Below are positions 1-6,792 of a stretch of 11,421 nucleotides of DNA, piece after piece. The stretch is from NCBI GenBank assembly GCA_944369635.1, contig CALVXL010000145.1:1-11421 (forward strand), read 5' to 3'. Position 1 is the first letter of the stretch, and every line of letters starts with the position of its first letter. Source of the DNA: an uncultured Clostridia bacterium (GTDB lineage: Bacteria; Bacillota; Clostridia; Christensenellales; Borkfalkiaceae). Both the position numbers and the translations under genes were made by a program. Under the pieces are notes generated by a model that saw only the letters and a program-made list of their open reading frames with translations, ran no database searches and was not told the DNA's origin.

Positions 1-1
1 G

Positions 2-484
2 AATTTCAAAAACACCATCATCATCATGACGTCCAACGTCGGCGCGTCGGAAGTGAAGAGCGTTTCCTCGCTGGGGTTCGGCGGCTCTTCGCCCGCCGAC
101 GAGTACGAGAGAATGAGTGATAGGATAAAGGAGTCACTGAAAGAGCGGTTTAGACCGGAATTTTTGAACCGCGTGGACGATATCGTCGTATTTTCCAAGC
201 TCGGCAAAGAGGACGCGGAGAAAATCGTTTCCATTCTGCTCGACGGGCTGGGCAAGCGTCTGGAAAATATGGGGGTTTCGCTCAAAGTTACCCGTTCCGC
301 TCTCGATTATATCACGGAAAGCGGGTACGACAACGAATACGGCGCACGCCCGCTCAAGCGAAATATCCAAAAACTCGTGGAAGACAGACTGTCTGAAGAG
401 GTGCTCAAGGGCAATATTTTGGAAGGCGAGACGGTCACGGTGGACTGCTCTTCTTCGGGGCTCGTATTTTCTTCGCGCAAATAA
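2..484 (+). CDS. clpC: ClpC-like AAA+ chaperone/protease ATPase subunit, C-terminal part (partial)
   Basis: This is the 3' end of a Clp ATPase; the gene begins before the window and the frame is open from base 2, giving 160 visible residues. ClpC unfolds proteins and feeds them to the ClpP protease in the cytoplasm, and in Gram-positives it takes part in stress response and regulated proteolysis. The visible piece is the end of the second AAA+ domain. It shows the sensor-1 strand with TSNVGA (about bases 29-46), the RPEFLNRVD segment holding the arginine finger (about 155-181), and the sensor-2 GARPLKR (about 343-363). The D2-small domain follows. The linker around SLGFGG and the short acidic-to-polar tail resemble ClpC more than ClpB, but without the N-terminal and middle domains ClpB cannot be fully excluded. 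The ATG at base 26 is an internal methionine, not the start. Confidence 0.85.
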   Translation, partial: NFKNTIIIMTSNVGASEVKSVSSLGFGGSSPADEYERMSDRIKESLKERFRPEFLNRVDDIVVFSKLGKEDAEKIVSILLDGLGKRLENMGVSLKVTRSALDYITESGYDNEYGARPLKRNIQKLVEDRLSEEVLKGNILEGETVTVDCSSSGLVFSSRK

Positions 485-486
485 AA

Positions 487-516
487 AAAGGAAAAAGGCG
501 TTTCGGCGTCGAATAA
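487..516 (+). promoter_or_regulatory. Candidate sigma-H-type promoter of hpf
   Basis: Bases 487-495 (AAAGGAAAA) fit the sigma-H -35 pattern RnAGGAwWW. Bases 508-516 (GTCGAATAA) fit the -10 pattern RnnGAATww, and the 12-nt spacer is within the known 11-12. It sits just after the clpC stop and about 46 nt before the hpf start. In Bacillus subtilis the hpf homologue yvyD is under sigma-H and sigma-B control, which makes the match more credible. The A-rich context could produce the -35 half by chance, and no transcript data exist here. Confidence 0.45.
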
Positions 517-562
517 TATTGTAAAGGGGAAAACTCCCGAAATATTTTAAGGAGGATAATCT

Positions 563-1096
563 ATGAATATCGAGATTATTGAAAGAAATTATCAGGCGAG
601 CGATCATTTGAAAAAAGTTGTCGAACAAAAGCTGGAAAAACTCGACAAATATTTCGAAACATCCGATACGGCGTGCAAAGTGTATTTCAAAAAGGAAAAC
701 GTCTCCTTAAAAACGGAAATACAGCTCGATTATCAGGGGCGGCTGATCCGCGCGCAGGTGACGAGCGATAATTTTTACGACAATATCGATAAGATTTTGC
801 CCAAGATCGAAGGGCAGATCAGAAAGTACCGCACCAAATTCGACAAGGCGCAGAAAAACAATGCGTTCAAAGAACAAAGGGTCTATCAGCCCGAAAACGA
901 GGAGGTTGTTTACAGCGACCGTATCGTCAAGGAAAAGACCTTCAAATTAAAGCCCATGCTGGTACAGGAAGCCATTGAAGAAATGGATATGCTCGGCCAT
1001 TCCTTCTTCATCTTCTTCGATCTGAAATCGCAGAGCATAAAAGTACTTTATAAGAGGGAGGACGGCGATCTCGGCCTGATCGATCCCGAAGTGTAA
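563..1096 (+). CDS. hpf: Ribosome hibernation promoting factor, long form
   Basis: Cytoplasmic protein that binds the 30S subunit and dimerises ribosomes into inactive 100S particles when growth slows. At 177 residues it has the length of the long HPF found in Firmicutes. Residues 1 to about 95 form the HPF/RaiA beta-alpha domain, beginning MNIEIIERNYQAS and including the basic helix around KIEGQIRKYRTKF (81-93). Residues about 96-118 are a polar linker. Residues about 119-176 form the C-terminal dimerisation domain with IVKEKTFKLKPM (121-132), EAIEEMDMLGHSFF (136-149) and the closing DGDLGLIDPE. The start is set by AAGGAGG at 549-555, 7 nt before the ATG. The gene follows clpC by 78 nt and has a possible sigma-H promoter in that gap. 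The next gene begins 7 nt after its stop, so the two are probably co-transcribed. Confidence 0.95.
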   Translation: MNIEIIERNYQASDHLKKVVEQKLEKLDKYFETSDTACKVYFKKENVSLKTEIQLDYQGRLIRAQVTSDNFYDNIDKILPKIEGQIRKYRTKFDKAQKNNAFKEQRVYQPENEEVVYSDRIVKEKTFKLKPMLVQEAIEEMDMLGHSFFIFFDLKSQSIKVLYKREDGDLGLIDPEV

Positions 1097-1103
1097 GTGT
1101 AAT

Positions 1104-1898
1104 ATGGATATCGGCGTTTCCACGGCGTCGCTCTTCGTACGTAAAAGCACGGAGGACGCGCTCGAATATCTTTGCGAAGAGCAGTTTCCCGTTACCGAGG
1201 TGTTTTTATCGACATACAGGGAGTATAACGGGAATTTCGGAAAATTGCTTCGCTCGCGCATGAGCGGTAAAACAAAAGTGCATTCTTTCCATACGCTCAC
1301 AACCCAGTTTGAGCCGCAGCTTTACAGCGTGAATCCCCGCGCGGCGGAAGATTCTTTCGAAATGCTTGCCGGCGCGCTGGAAGCGGCGCGGGAAATCGGC
1401 GCGCAATATTACACGTTTCACGGTGTGGCGCGCCTGAAAAAAACGCCGGTCAAACTCGATTACGATAAAATCGCCGCCGTAACGCAAAGGATTATCGATC
1501 TTTGCAAAAGATACGGCGTAACGCTCAGCTATGAAAACGTACACTGGTGCTATTATAACTTCAAGGGTTTTTTCAAGGAAGTCAAGGCGCGGTGTCCGCA
1601 GCTCAAAGGCGTGCTGGATATCAAGCAGGCACGGCAGAGCGGGGTGTTTTACGGCGATTACATAGACGATATGCGCGGCAACATCGTCACGGTGCACCTT
1701 TCCGATATCGATGAAAACGGAAAGATGTGTCTGCCGGGTAAAGGCACGTTTGACTTTTCAGAGCTGTTTCGTCGGCTGAAGGACGCCGCTTTCGACGGAG
1801 CCATGCTTGTGGAAGCGTATCAGGGCGACTACGGCGAAGAAAAGGAGCTCAAGGAAAGCGTGGATTATTTAAATGACCTTGCGGCGAAGATTTTTTAA
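1104..1898 (+). CDS. Sugar phosphate isomerase/epimerase-like TIM-barrel protein
   Basis: A 264-residue protein of the xylose isomerase-like / AP endonuclease 2 TIM-barrel superfamily, whose members isomerise or epimerise sugars or their phosphates using a divalent metal. Candidate metal ligands lie at the ends of successive strands: E144 (in LSYENVHW), D172 (in GVLDIKQA), H198 (in TVHLSD) and E237 (in MLVEAYQGDY). H63 and H106 are likely active-site histidines. The PGKGTFDF segment (211-218) matches the family's PGxGxxDF loop. There is no signal peptide, so it should be cytoplasmic. The start lies 7 nt after hpf with no clear Shine-Dalgarno sequence, suggesting translational coupling to hpf. 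A strong terminator follows its stop. The substrate cannot be told from sequence; an endonuclease IV role is unlikely because the full set of zinc ligands of that enzyme is not apparent. Confidence 0.8.
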   Translation: MDIGVSTASLFVRKSTEDALEYLCEEQFPVTEVFLSTYREYNGNFGKLLRSRMSGKTKVHSFHTLTTQFEPQLYSVNPRAAEDSFEMLAGALEAAREIGAQYYTFHGVARLKKTPVKLDYDKIAAVTQRIIDLCKRYGVTLSYENVHWCYYNFKGFFKEVKARCPQLKGVLDIKQARQSGVFYGDYIDDMRGNIVTVHLSDIDENGKMCLPGKGTFDFSELFRRLKDAAFDGAMLVEAYQGDYGEEKELKESVDYLNDLAAKIF

Positions 1899-1927
1899 AG
1901 CTTGCCCCGGTTTTTAAGGGTTGCATT

Positions 1928-1966
1928 GCGCCCGCCTTTCACTTGGAAAGGCGGGCGCGTTTTTTT
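1928..1966 (+). terminator. Intrinsic terminator after the hpf-isomerase unit
   Basis: A perfect 13-bp GC-rich stem (1928-1940 pairs with 1946-1958), a 5-nt loop ACTTG, and a T-run at 1960-1966. It begins 30 nt after the isomerase stop and ends the left transcription unit before the pgi promoter. This is a textbook Rho-independent terminator. Confidence 0.93.
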
Positions 1967-1973
1967 GCGTAAA

Positions 1974-2005
1974 AATTTCACAATTTCACAGCGAATAATT
2001 TCACA
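1974..2005 (+). repeat. Three direct copies of AATTTCACA
   Basis: The 9-mer AATTTCACA occurs at 1974-1982, 1982-1990 and 1997-2005, with start-to-start steps of 8 and 15 nt. It lies between the terminator and the pgi promoter, about 100-130 nt upstream of the -35. It could be a cluster of protein binding sites, but A/T-rich spacers readily give short repeats and no known operator is recognised. Confidence 0.5.
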
Positions 2006-2103
2006 GAATCCGATAATAAAAAACATAATTTTCAACAATTTTTCGAAAAAGAAAAAAATTGCAGATTTTGTACCCTAATTGACAAAAAATAACAAAATTA
2101 GTA

Positions 2104-2132
2104 TTGACAACGGCAGTTTTTTATATTAAAAT
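2104..2132 (+). promoter_or_regulatory. Sigma-A-type promoter of pgi
   Basis: Perfect -35 TTGACA at 2104-2109, a 17-nt spacer, and -10 TAAAAT at 2127-2132 (one mismatch to TATAAT). Transcription would begin near 2139, leaving a leader of about 28 nt before the pgi ATG. This is the best promoter in the window and may also feed the glycogen genes downstream. Confidence 0.8.
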
Positions 2133-2154
2133 ATATGATGATTCAGAAGCAAAA

Positions 2155-2160
2155 AAGGAG
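2155..2160 (+). promoter_or_regulatory. Ribosome binding site that fixes the pgi start
   Basis: AAGGAG at 2155-2160, 6 nt before the ATG at 2167. It favours that ATG over an in-frame TTG at 2104, which is itself the promoter -35 box and so cannot be the translation start of this transcript. Confidence 0.85.
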
Positions 2161-2166
2161 CTTTAC

Positions 2167-3603
2167 ATGAAAGCAAAATATCTCAACGTAAAATGGCAGA
2201 AGTCCATGCGTTTAAGAATGGACTACAACAATATGACCGACGAATTCGTCGGCAGCAAACAGGGCATTTCGGCGGCGGAAATCCGCGCAAAGAAAGACCT
2301 TGCGGCAACGGCGTTTTCGCGCGTGCAGGAAAAGCGCGGCACGGGCATGATGGGCTGGACGGAACTTCCGTACAACCAAAAAGACGTCGTGGCGGACATT
2401 CTGGCTACGGCAAAGGATATCAAGAAGAATTTCGATTATTTCGTGGTGCTGGGTATCGGCGGTTCGGCGCTCGGTCCCATCGCGGTGATGCAGGCGCTCA
2501 ACCACCTGCACTATAACGATCTGCCCAAAGCAAAGCGCAAGGGCCCCAAGTTCTACGTGGAAGACAACGTCGATCCCGAAAGAATGAAGGCGCTGCTCGA
2601 CGTGATCGACGTGAAAAAGACGATGTTCAACGTCATTACCAAGAGCGGTTCCACCAGCGAAACGATGTCGCAGTATCTTATCGTCTACGACATTCTGAAA
2701 AAGGAACTCGGCGACAAGGCGAAAGATCATATCATCGCCACCACTTCGGAAAGCAAGGGCAATCTCATCAAGCTCGCCAAGGCGGAAGGATTTAAAACCT
2801 TTTATATTCCCGACGGCGTGGGCGGCAGATTTTCCGAACTTTGCCCCGTAGGACTTCTTCCCGCGGCGGCAACGGGTATCGACATCAAGCAGATGCTCGC
2901 GGGCGCGGCTTTCATGGACAAGCTCTGCAAGGAAAAGAACTATAAAAAGAATCCCGCGCTCATGTCCGCGGTGCTTTCCTATATCTCCATGCAGAAAGGC
3001 AAAAATATTTCGGTCATGATGCCTTATGCGGATTCCCTCCGCTATATGTCCGACTGGTATTGCCAGCTGTGGGCGGAAAGCCTCGGCAAGGCGGACGATT
3101 TCAACGGCAACAAGGTGTATGCGGGGCAGACGCCCGTCAAGGCGCTCGGCGTAACGGATCAGCACTCGCAGGTGCAACTTTACAGGGAGGGGCCTTTCGA
3201 TAAGGTCGTAACTTTCCTCGCCGTGGACGATTACCGCGAATCGGTAAAAATCGCCGACGGCTGCAAGGATATTCCCGACGTCAACTTCCTCTGCGGACAT
3301 ACGATGAACGAACTGATCCAGGCGGAAAGAGTGGCTACGGAATACGCCCTCACCGTTTCGCAGAGATTAAACAGAACGATCTATCTGCCGGAAGTCAACG
3401 CGTTTACCGTGGGCGAACTTTTGTATTTTTATGAAATGGAAACGGCGTTCTGCGGCGAAATGCTGGAAATCGACACCTTCAATCAGCCGGGCGTGGAAGC
3501 CGGCAAAAACGCGACCTATGCTTTGCTCGGCAGAAAAGGCTACGAGCAGACCAAGGCGGAAATGGAATCGGCAAAAGCGAAAAAAGAAGAATTTATCTGT
3601 TAA
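2167..3603 (+). CDS. pgi: Glucose-6-phosphate isomerase
   Basis: Interconverts glucose-6-phosphate and fructose-6-phosphate in the cytoplasm, joining glycolysis/gluconeogenesis to glycogen synthesis and breakdown. The 478-residue length from this start is typical of the compact bacterial PGI, shorter than the roughly 550-residue E. coli/animal type. Visible signatures are LGIGGSALGP (95-104), the phosphate-binding loop ITKSGSTSET (157-166), GGRFSEL (219-225), the general base region ESLGK with E304, H333 in TDQHSQ, and FNQPGVEAGK (438-447) with catalytic K447. It stands alone between its own promoter and a 66-nt gap holding a hairpin before glgB, so it is either monocistronic with read-through or the first gene of the glycogen operon. 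Confidence 0.96.
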   Translation: MKAKYLNVKWQKSMRLRMDYNNMTDEFVGSKQGISAAEIRAKKDLAATAFSRVQEKRGTGMMGWTELPYNQKDVVADILATAKDIKKNFDYFVVLGIGGSALGPIAVMQALNHLHYNDLPKAKRKGPKFYVEDNVDPERMKALLDVIDVKKTMFNVITKSGSTSETMSQYLIVYDILKKELGDKAKDHIIATTSESKGNLIKLAKAEGFKTFYIPDGVGGRFSELCPVGLLPAAATGIDIKQMLAGAAFMDKLCKEKNYKKNPALMSAVLSYISMQKGKNISVMMPYADSLRYMSDWYCQLWAESLGKADDFNGNKVYAGQTPVKALGVTDQHSQVQLYREGPFDKVVTFLAVDDYRESVKIADGCKDIPDVNFLCGHTMNELIQAERVATEYALTVSQRLNRTIYLPEVNAFTVGELLYFYEMETAFCGEMLEIDTFNQPGVEAGKNATYALLGRKGYEQTKAEMESAKAKKEEFIC

Positions 3604-3608
3604 TAGCG

Positions 3609-3639
3609 TTTGCCGCGGCTTATAAAAAGCTGCGGCAAA
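3609..3639 (+). terminator. Hairpin between pgi and glgB, possible weak terminator or attenuator
   Basis: Bases 3609-3620 pair with 3628-3639 (12 bp including one G-T wobble) around a 7-nt A/T-rich loop. Only three T follow before mixed sequence, so termination should be inefficient. It could lower expression of the glg genes relative to pgi, or stabilise the 3' end of the pgi message. Confidence 0.4.
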
Positions 3640-3669
3640 TTTCGAACTCTTTGAAAAAGGGCAGAGAAT

Positions 3670-5547
3670 ATGGAAGAAAATTTACCCGTTTATTTGTTTC
3701 ATCAGGGCACGAATTACAAAGCCTATGACTATCTGGGCGCGCATTTCGGCAAATGCAAGGGCAAAAAGGGCGTGTTTTTCAGAACGTGGGCGCCGCGTGC
3801 GGAAGCCGTTTCCGTCGTGGGCGATTTCAACGGCTGGGATCCCGAACGCAACCCGATGGAGCGCATCAGCGCACAGGGCGTTTACGAAACCTTTATCGCG
3901 GGGCTGAAAACTTACGATACCTATAAATATGCCGTTAAATCGGAAAAGGGATGGGTGAACAAGGCCGATCCCTACGCGTTCCACAGCGAAACGCCGCCTT
4001 GCACCGCTTCCAAGATCTACGATCTCGGGGGATACGAGTGGAAGGACGGCGCGTACCGCGAAACGGAAAGGCGCAATTCGGTTTATTCCTCGCCCGTAAA
4101 TATTTACGAAGTACATCTCGGCAGCTGGAAGAAAAAAGCCGACGGCAGTTACTATACTTACGATGAACTTGCGGCAGAGCTCGTGCCGTACGTCAAAAAG
4201 ATGGGGTATACCCACGTGGAATTCATGCCCGTTGCGGAATACCCGTTCGACGGTAGCTGGGGGTATCAGATAACGGGATATTTCAGCGTTACGTCGCGTT
4301 TCGGCACGCCGCACGGATTTATGCGGCTGGTGGACGCTTTCCATAATAACGGCATCGGCGTAATCCTCGACTGGGTGCCTGCGCATTTTCCTAAAGACGA
4401 ACACGGGCTTTTCGAATTCGACGGTACGCCCTGTTACGAATACCAGGGCGAAGATAAAATGGAGATGAAAGGCTGGGGTACGCGCGTTTTCGACTGGGGC
4501 AGGAACGAAGTGCAGAGTTTTCTCATTTCCAACGCGGTGTTCTGGTTTGAAAAGTTCCATATCGACGGACTGCGCGTGGACGCCGTCGCCGCCATGCTCT
4601 ATCTCGATTACGATAAAAAGCCGGGCGAATGGACGCCCAACGTGCACGGGGGGAATTATAATCTCGAAGCCATCGCGTTTTTCAAAAAGCTCAACGAAAC
4701 GGTTTTCGGACTGTATCCGTGGGCGCTGATGATCGCGGAAGAGAGCACGGCGTTCCCGATGATCACCAAACCCGCATATCTCGGCGGGCTGGGGTTCAAC
4801 TACAAGTGGAACATGGGCTGGATGAACGACACGCTTTCCTATATGCAGACCGATCCGTATTTCCGCCGCGACGGGCATAACAAGATGACTTTTTCGATGT
4901 ACTATGCGTTCAGCGAAAATTTCATTTTGCCGCTCTCGCACGACGAGGTGGTGCACGGCAAACGTTCTCTGCTCGACAAGATGCCGGGGAATTATGACGA
5001 CAAGTTTGCAAACCTGCGCGCATATATAGGATATATGATGTCCCATCCGGGTAAAAAACTCACCTTTATGGGCACGGAGATCGGGCAGTTTAAAGAATGG
5101 GCGTACAAAGAGGGGCTGGAATTTTTCCTGCTCGATTACGAAAAACACCGCGATCTGCACCGTTTTTTCAAGGAAATCAACGAATTTTACAAGGCGACGC
5201 CCGCTTTTTACGAAATCGAGGACTCCTGGGAAGGTTTCAACTGGATTTTAGCCGACGAACGGGATAAAAACGTATTTGCTTACAAGCGGTTCGATAAGAG
5301 CGGAAAACCGGTATATGTCGTTATGAATATGTCGGGGTGCGATCTGACGGATTTTCCGATCAAAGCCGACCGCGGCAAATATAGGCTCGTATTCGACAGC
5401 GACGCCGCAAAATACGGCGGCGCGGGACGGATTAAAAAGCGGGTATTCGACGCGAAGCGGACGGACAGAAAGGACGTCAATTGCTATTTAAAGCTCGTTC
5501 TTCCGCGGCTTTCGTGTCAATATTATACGGAAAAAGAAGAAAAATAG
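3670..5547 (+). CDS. glgB: 1,4-alpha-glucan branching enzyme
   Basis: Cuts alpha-1,4-glucan chains and transfers the pieces to form alpha-1,6 branches in glycogen. The 625 residues hold one N-terminal CBM48 domain (about 15-120, with FRTWAPRAEAVSVVGDFNGW at 37-56), a GH13 (alpha/beta)8 catalytic domain (about 140-520) and a C-terminal beta domain. The extra N1 domain of the roughly 730-residue E. coli enzyme is absent. Catalytic motifs are DWVPAHFP (234-241), GLRVDAVAAMLY with nucleophile D304, MIAEESTAFP with the acid/base glutamate at 357-358, and PLSHDEVVHGKRS with transition-state D425. All are intact. AAGGGCAG before the ATG is a usable ribosome binding site. It is the first gene of the glgBCDAP run; glgC follows after 41 nt. 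Confidence 0.96.
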   Translation: MEENLPVYLFHQGTNYKAYDYLGAHFGKCKGKKGVFFRTWAPRAEAVSVVGDFNGWDPERNPMERISAQGVYETFIAGLKTYDTYKYAVKSEKGWVNKADPYAFHSETPPCTASKIYDLGGYEWKDGAYRETERRNSVYSSPVNIYEVHLGSWKKKADGSYYTYDELAAELVPYVKKMGYTHVEFMPVAEYPFDGSWGYQITGYFSVTSRFGTPHGFMRLVDAFHNNGIGVILDWVPAHFPKDEHGLFEFDGTPCYEYQGEDKMEMKGWGTRVFDWGRNEVQSFLISNAVFWFEKFHIDGLRVDAVAAMLYLDYDKKPGEWTPNVHGGNYNLEAIAFFKKLNETVFGLYPWALMIAEESTAFPMITKPAYLGGLGFNYKWNMGWMNDTLSYMQTDPYFRRDGHNKMTFSMYYAFSENFILPLSHDEVVHGKRSLLDKMPGNYDDKFANLRAYIGYMMSHPGKKLTFMGTEIGQFKEWAYKEGLEFFLLDYEKHRDLHRFFKEINEFYKATPAFYEIEDSWEGFNWILADERDKNVFAYKRFDKSGKPVYVVMNMSGCDLTDFPIKADRGKYRLVFDSDAAKYGGAGRIKKRVFDAKRTDRKDVNCYLKLVLPRLSCQYYTEKEEK

Positions 5548-5588
5548 GCAAAAGATAAAAAATCTTAAAATATATAAGGGGTAAACAA

Positions 5589-6791
5589 ATGCTCAGAAAA
5601 AAGAAATGTGTGGCAATGCTTCTCGCGGGCGGACAGGGCAGCAGGCTGTACGCCTTGACAAGCAAAATCGCAAAACCCGCCGTATCGTACGGCGGCAAGT
5701 ACCGTATCATCGATTTTCCGCTTTCCAACTGTGTGAATTCCGGGATCGATACCGTGGGGGTACTCACGCAGTATCAGCCGCTCGTTTTGAACGATTATAT
5801 CGGCAACGGGCAGCCGTGGGATCTCGACAGGGCGTACGGCGGCGTACATATTCTTTCCCCGTATCAGGGCAAACTTTCTTCGGATTGGTACAAAGGTACG
5901 GCGAACGCAATCTATCAGAATCTGCATTTTATCAAATCGTATTCTCCCGATTATGTGCTGGTGCTTTCGGGGGATCATATCTATGAAATGGACTATTCGC
6001 GCATGCTGAATTTCCATATCCTGAACGATGCGGATTGCACCATTGCCGCGATTCGCGTTCCCATCAAGGAAGCTTCGCGTTTCGGCATACTCAATACGCG
6101 GGAGGACGGTTCGATCTACGAGTTTGAGGAAAAACCGAAAAAGCCTAAAAACGACCTCGCTTCGATGGGAATATACATATTTTCCGCGGACAAACTGTAT
6201 AAATATCTCGAGGCGGACGCCGCCGACAAGAATTCGCATAACGATTTCGGAAAAGACGTTTTGCCCGCCATGCTGAACGCGGGGGAAAAGATGTTTGCCT
6301 ATCTTTTCGACGGGTATTGGAAAGACGTGGGGACGATCGATTCGTTATACGAAGCGAATATGGATCTTCTCGGCGATTCTCCGAAATTCAACATTTTCGA
6401 TCCGTCGTGGAAAATTTATTCGAGAAGCCCGCTTTCTCCGCCGCAGTATCTCGGCGAAGGGAGCAAGGTCAACAACAGCATCGTGCTTTCCGGCTGTGAA
6501 ATTTACGGAACGGTGGAAAATTCCATTCTTTCGAGCAACGTCGTCGTGAAAAAGGGCGCCGTCGTGCGCAACAGCATCGTGATGGCGGACGTGGAGATCG
6601 GGGAAAATTCCGTTCTGGAATACGCCATCGTGGACGAAAGCACCTTTATCGGCAAGAACGTTAAGATCGGCGAGGAAAAGAGCGCGGGAAAAGGCATTGC
6701 CGTTATCGGGCGCGAACTTTCTGTCGGCGATAACGTTACGGTGGAAGGCGGCGCGATGATCGAAAAGAGTCTGACGAAGGAGGATAAATAA
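5589..6791 (+). CDS. glgC: Glucose-1-phosphate adenylyltransferase, catalytic subunit
   Basis: Makes ADP-glucose and pyrophosphate from ATP and glucose-1-phosphate, the committed and usually regulated step of bacterial glycogen synthesis. The 400-residue protein has an N-terminal nucleotidyltransferase domain with GGQGSRL (14-20), AKPAVSYGGKYRIIDF (28-43), SGDHIY with metal-binding D129, FEEKPK with sugar-phosphate Lys K182, SMG (192-194) and WKDVGT (244-249). A left-handed beta-helix domain of hexapeptide-like repeats spans about 283-390. All expected catalytic residues are present. AAGGGG lies upstream of the ATG. Its stop is one base from the start of glgD, and the glgD ribosome binding site is inside its last codons, so the two subunits should be made together. 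Confidence 0.95.
   Translation: MLRKKKCVAMLLAGGQGSRLYALTSKIAKPAVSYGGKYRIIDFPLSNCVNSGIDTVGVLTQYQPLVLNDYIGNGQPWDLDRAYGGVHILSPYQGKLSSDWYKGTANAIYQNLHFIKSYSPDYVLVLSGDHIYEMDYSRMLNFHILNDADCTIAAIRVPIKEASRFGILNTREDGSIYEFEEKPKKPKNDLASMGIYIFSADKLYKYLEADAADKNSHNDFGKDVLPAMLNAGEKMFAYLFDGYWKDVGTIDSLYEANMDLLGDSPKFNIFDPSWKIYSRSPLSPPQYLGEGSKVNNSIVLSGCEIYGTVENSILSSNVVVKKGAVVRNSIVMADVEIGENSVLEYAIVDESTFIGKNVKIGEEKSAGKGIAVIGRELSVGDNVTVEGGAMIEKSLTKEDK
6777..6784 (+). promoter_or_regulatory. glgD ribosome binding site inside the glgC end
   Basis: AAGGAGGA lies within the last codons of glgC, 8 nt before the glgD ATG. The near-consensus strength and overlap suggest coupled, high translation of GlgD, fitting a hetero-oligomer with GlgC. 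Confidence 0.85.
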
Positions 6792-6792
6792 C

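Noticed and set aside
134..628. Minus-strand open frame across the clpC-hpf junction
   Set aside because: It overlaps both real genes and the hpf leader, and no known domain is seen.
2079..2107. A second TTGACA at 2079-2084 as another promoter
   Set aside because: At 17 nt spacing the -10 would be TATTGA, only a poor match; the promoter at 2104-2132 is far better.
2105..2118. CcpA (cre)-like site over the pgi promoter
   Set aside because: TG..A.CG is present, but the second half of the palindrome does not match the consensus.
2104..2166. In-frame TTG start extending pgi by 21 residues
   Set aside because: The TTG is the -35 box of the promoter, the added residues do not resemble PGI, and AAGGAG precedes the ATG at 2167.
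2212..3300. Minus-strand open frame of 362 codons opposite pgi
   Set aside because: Antisense shadow of pgi with His/Arg-rich, low-plausibility composition.
3682..5160. Minus-strand open frame of 492 codons opposite glgB
   Set aside because: Antisense to an unmistakable glgB with intact catalytic motifs; no family resemblance.
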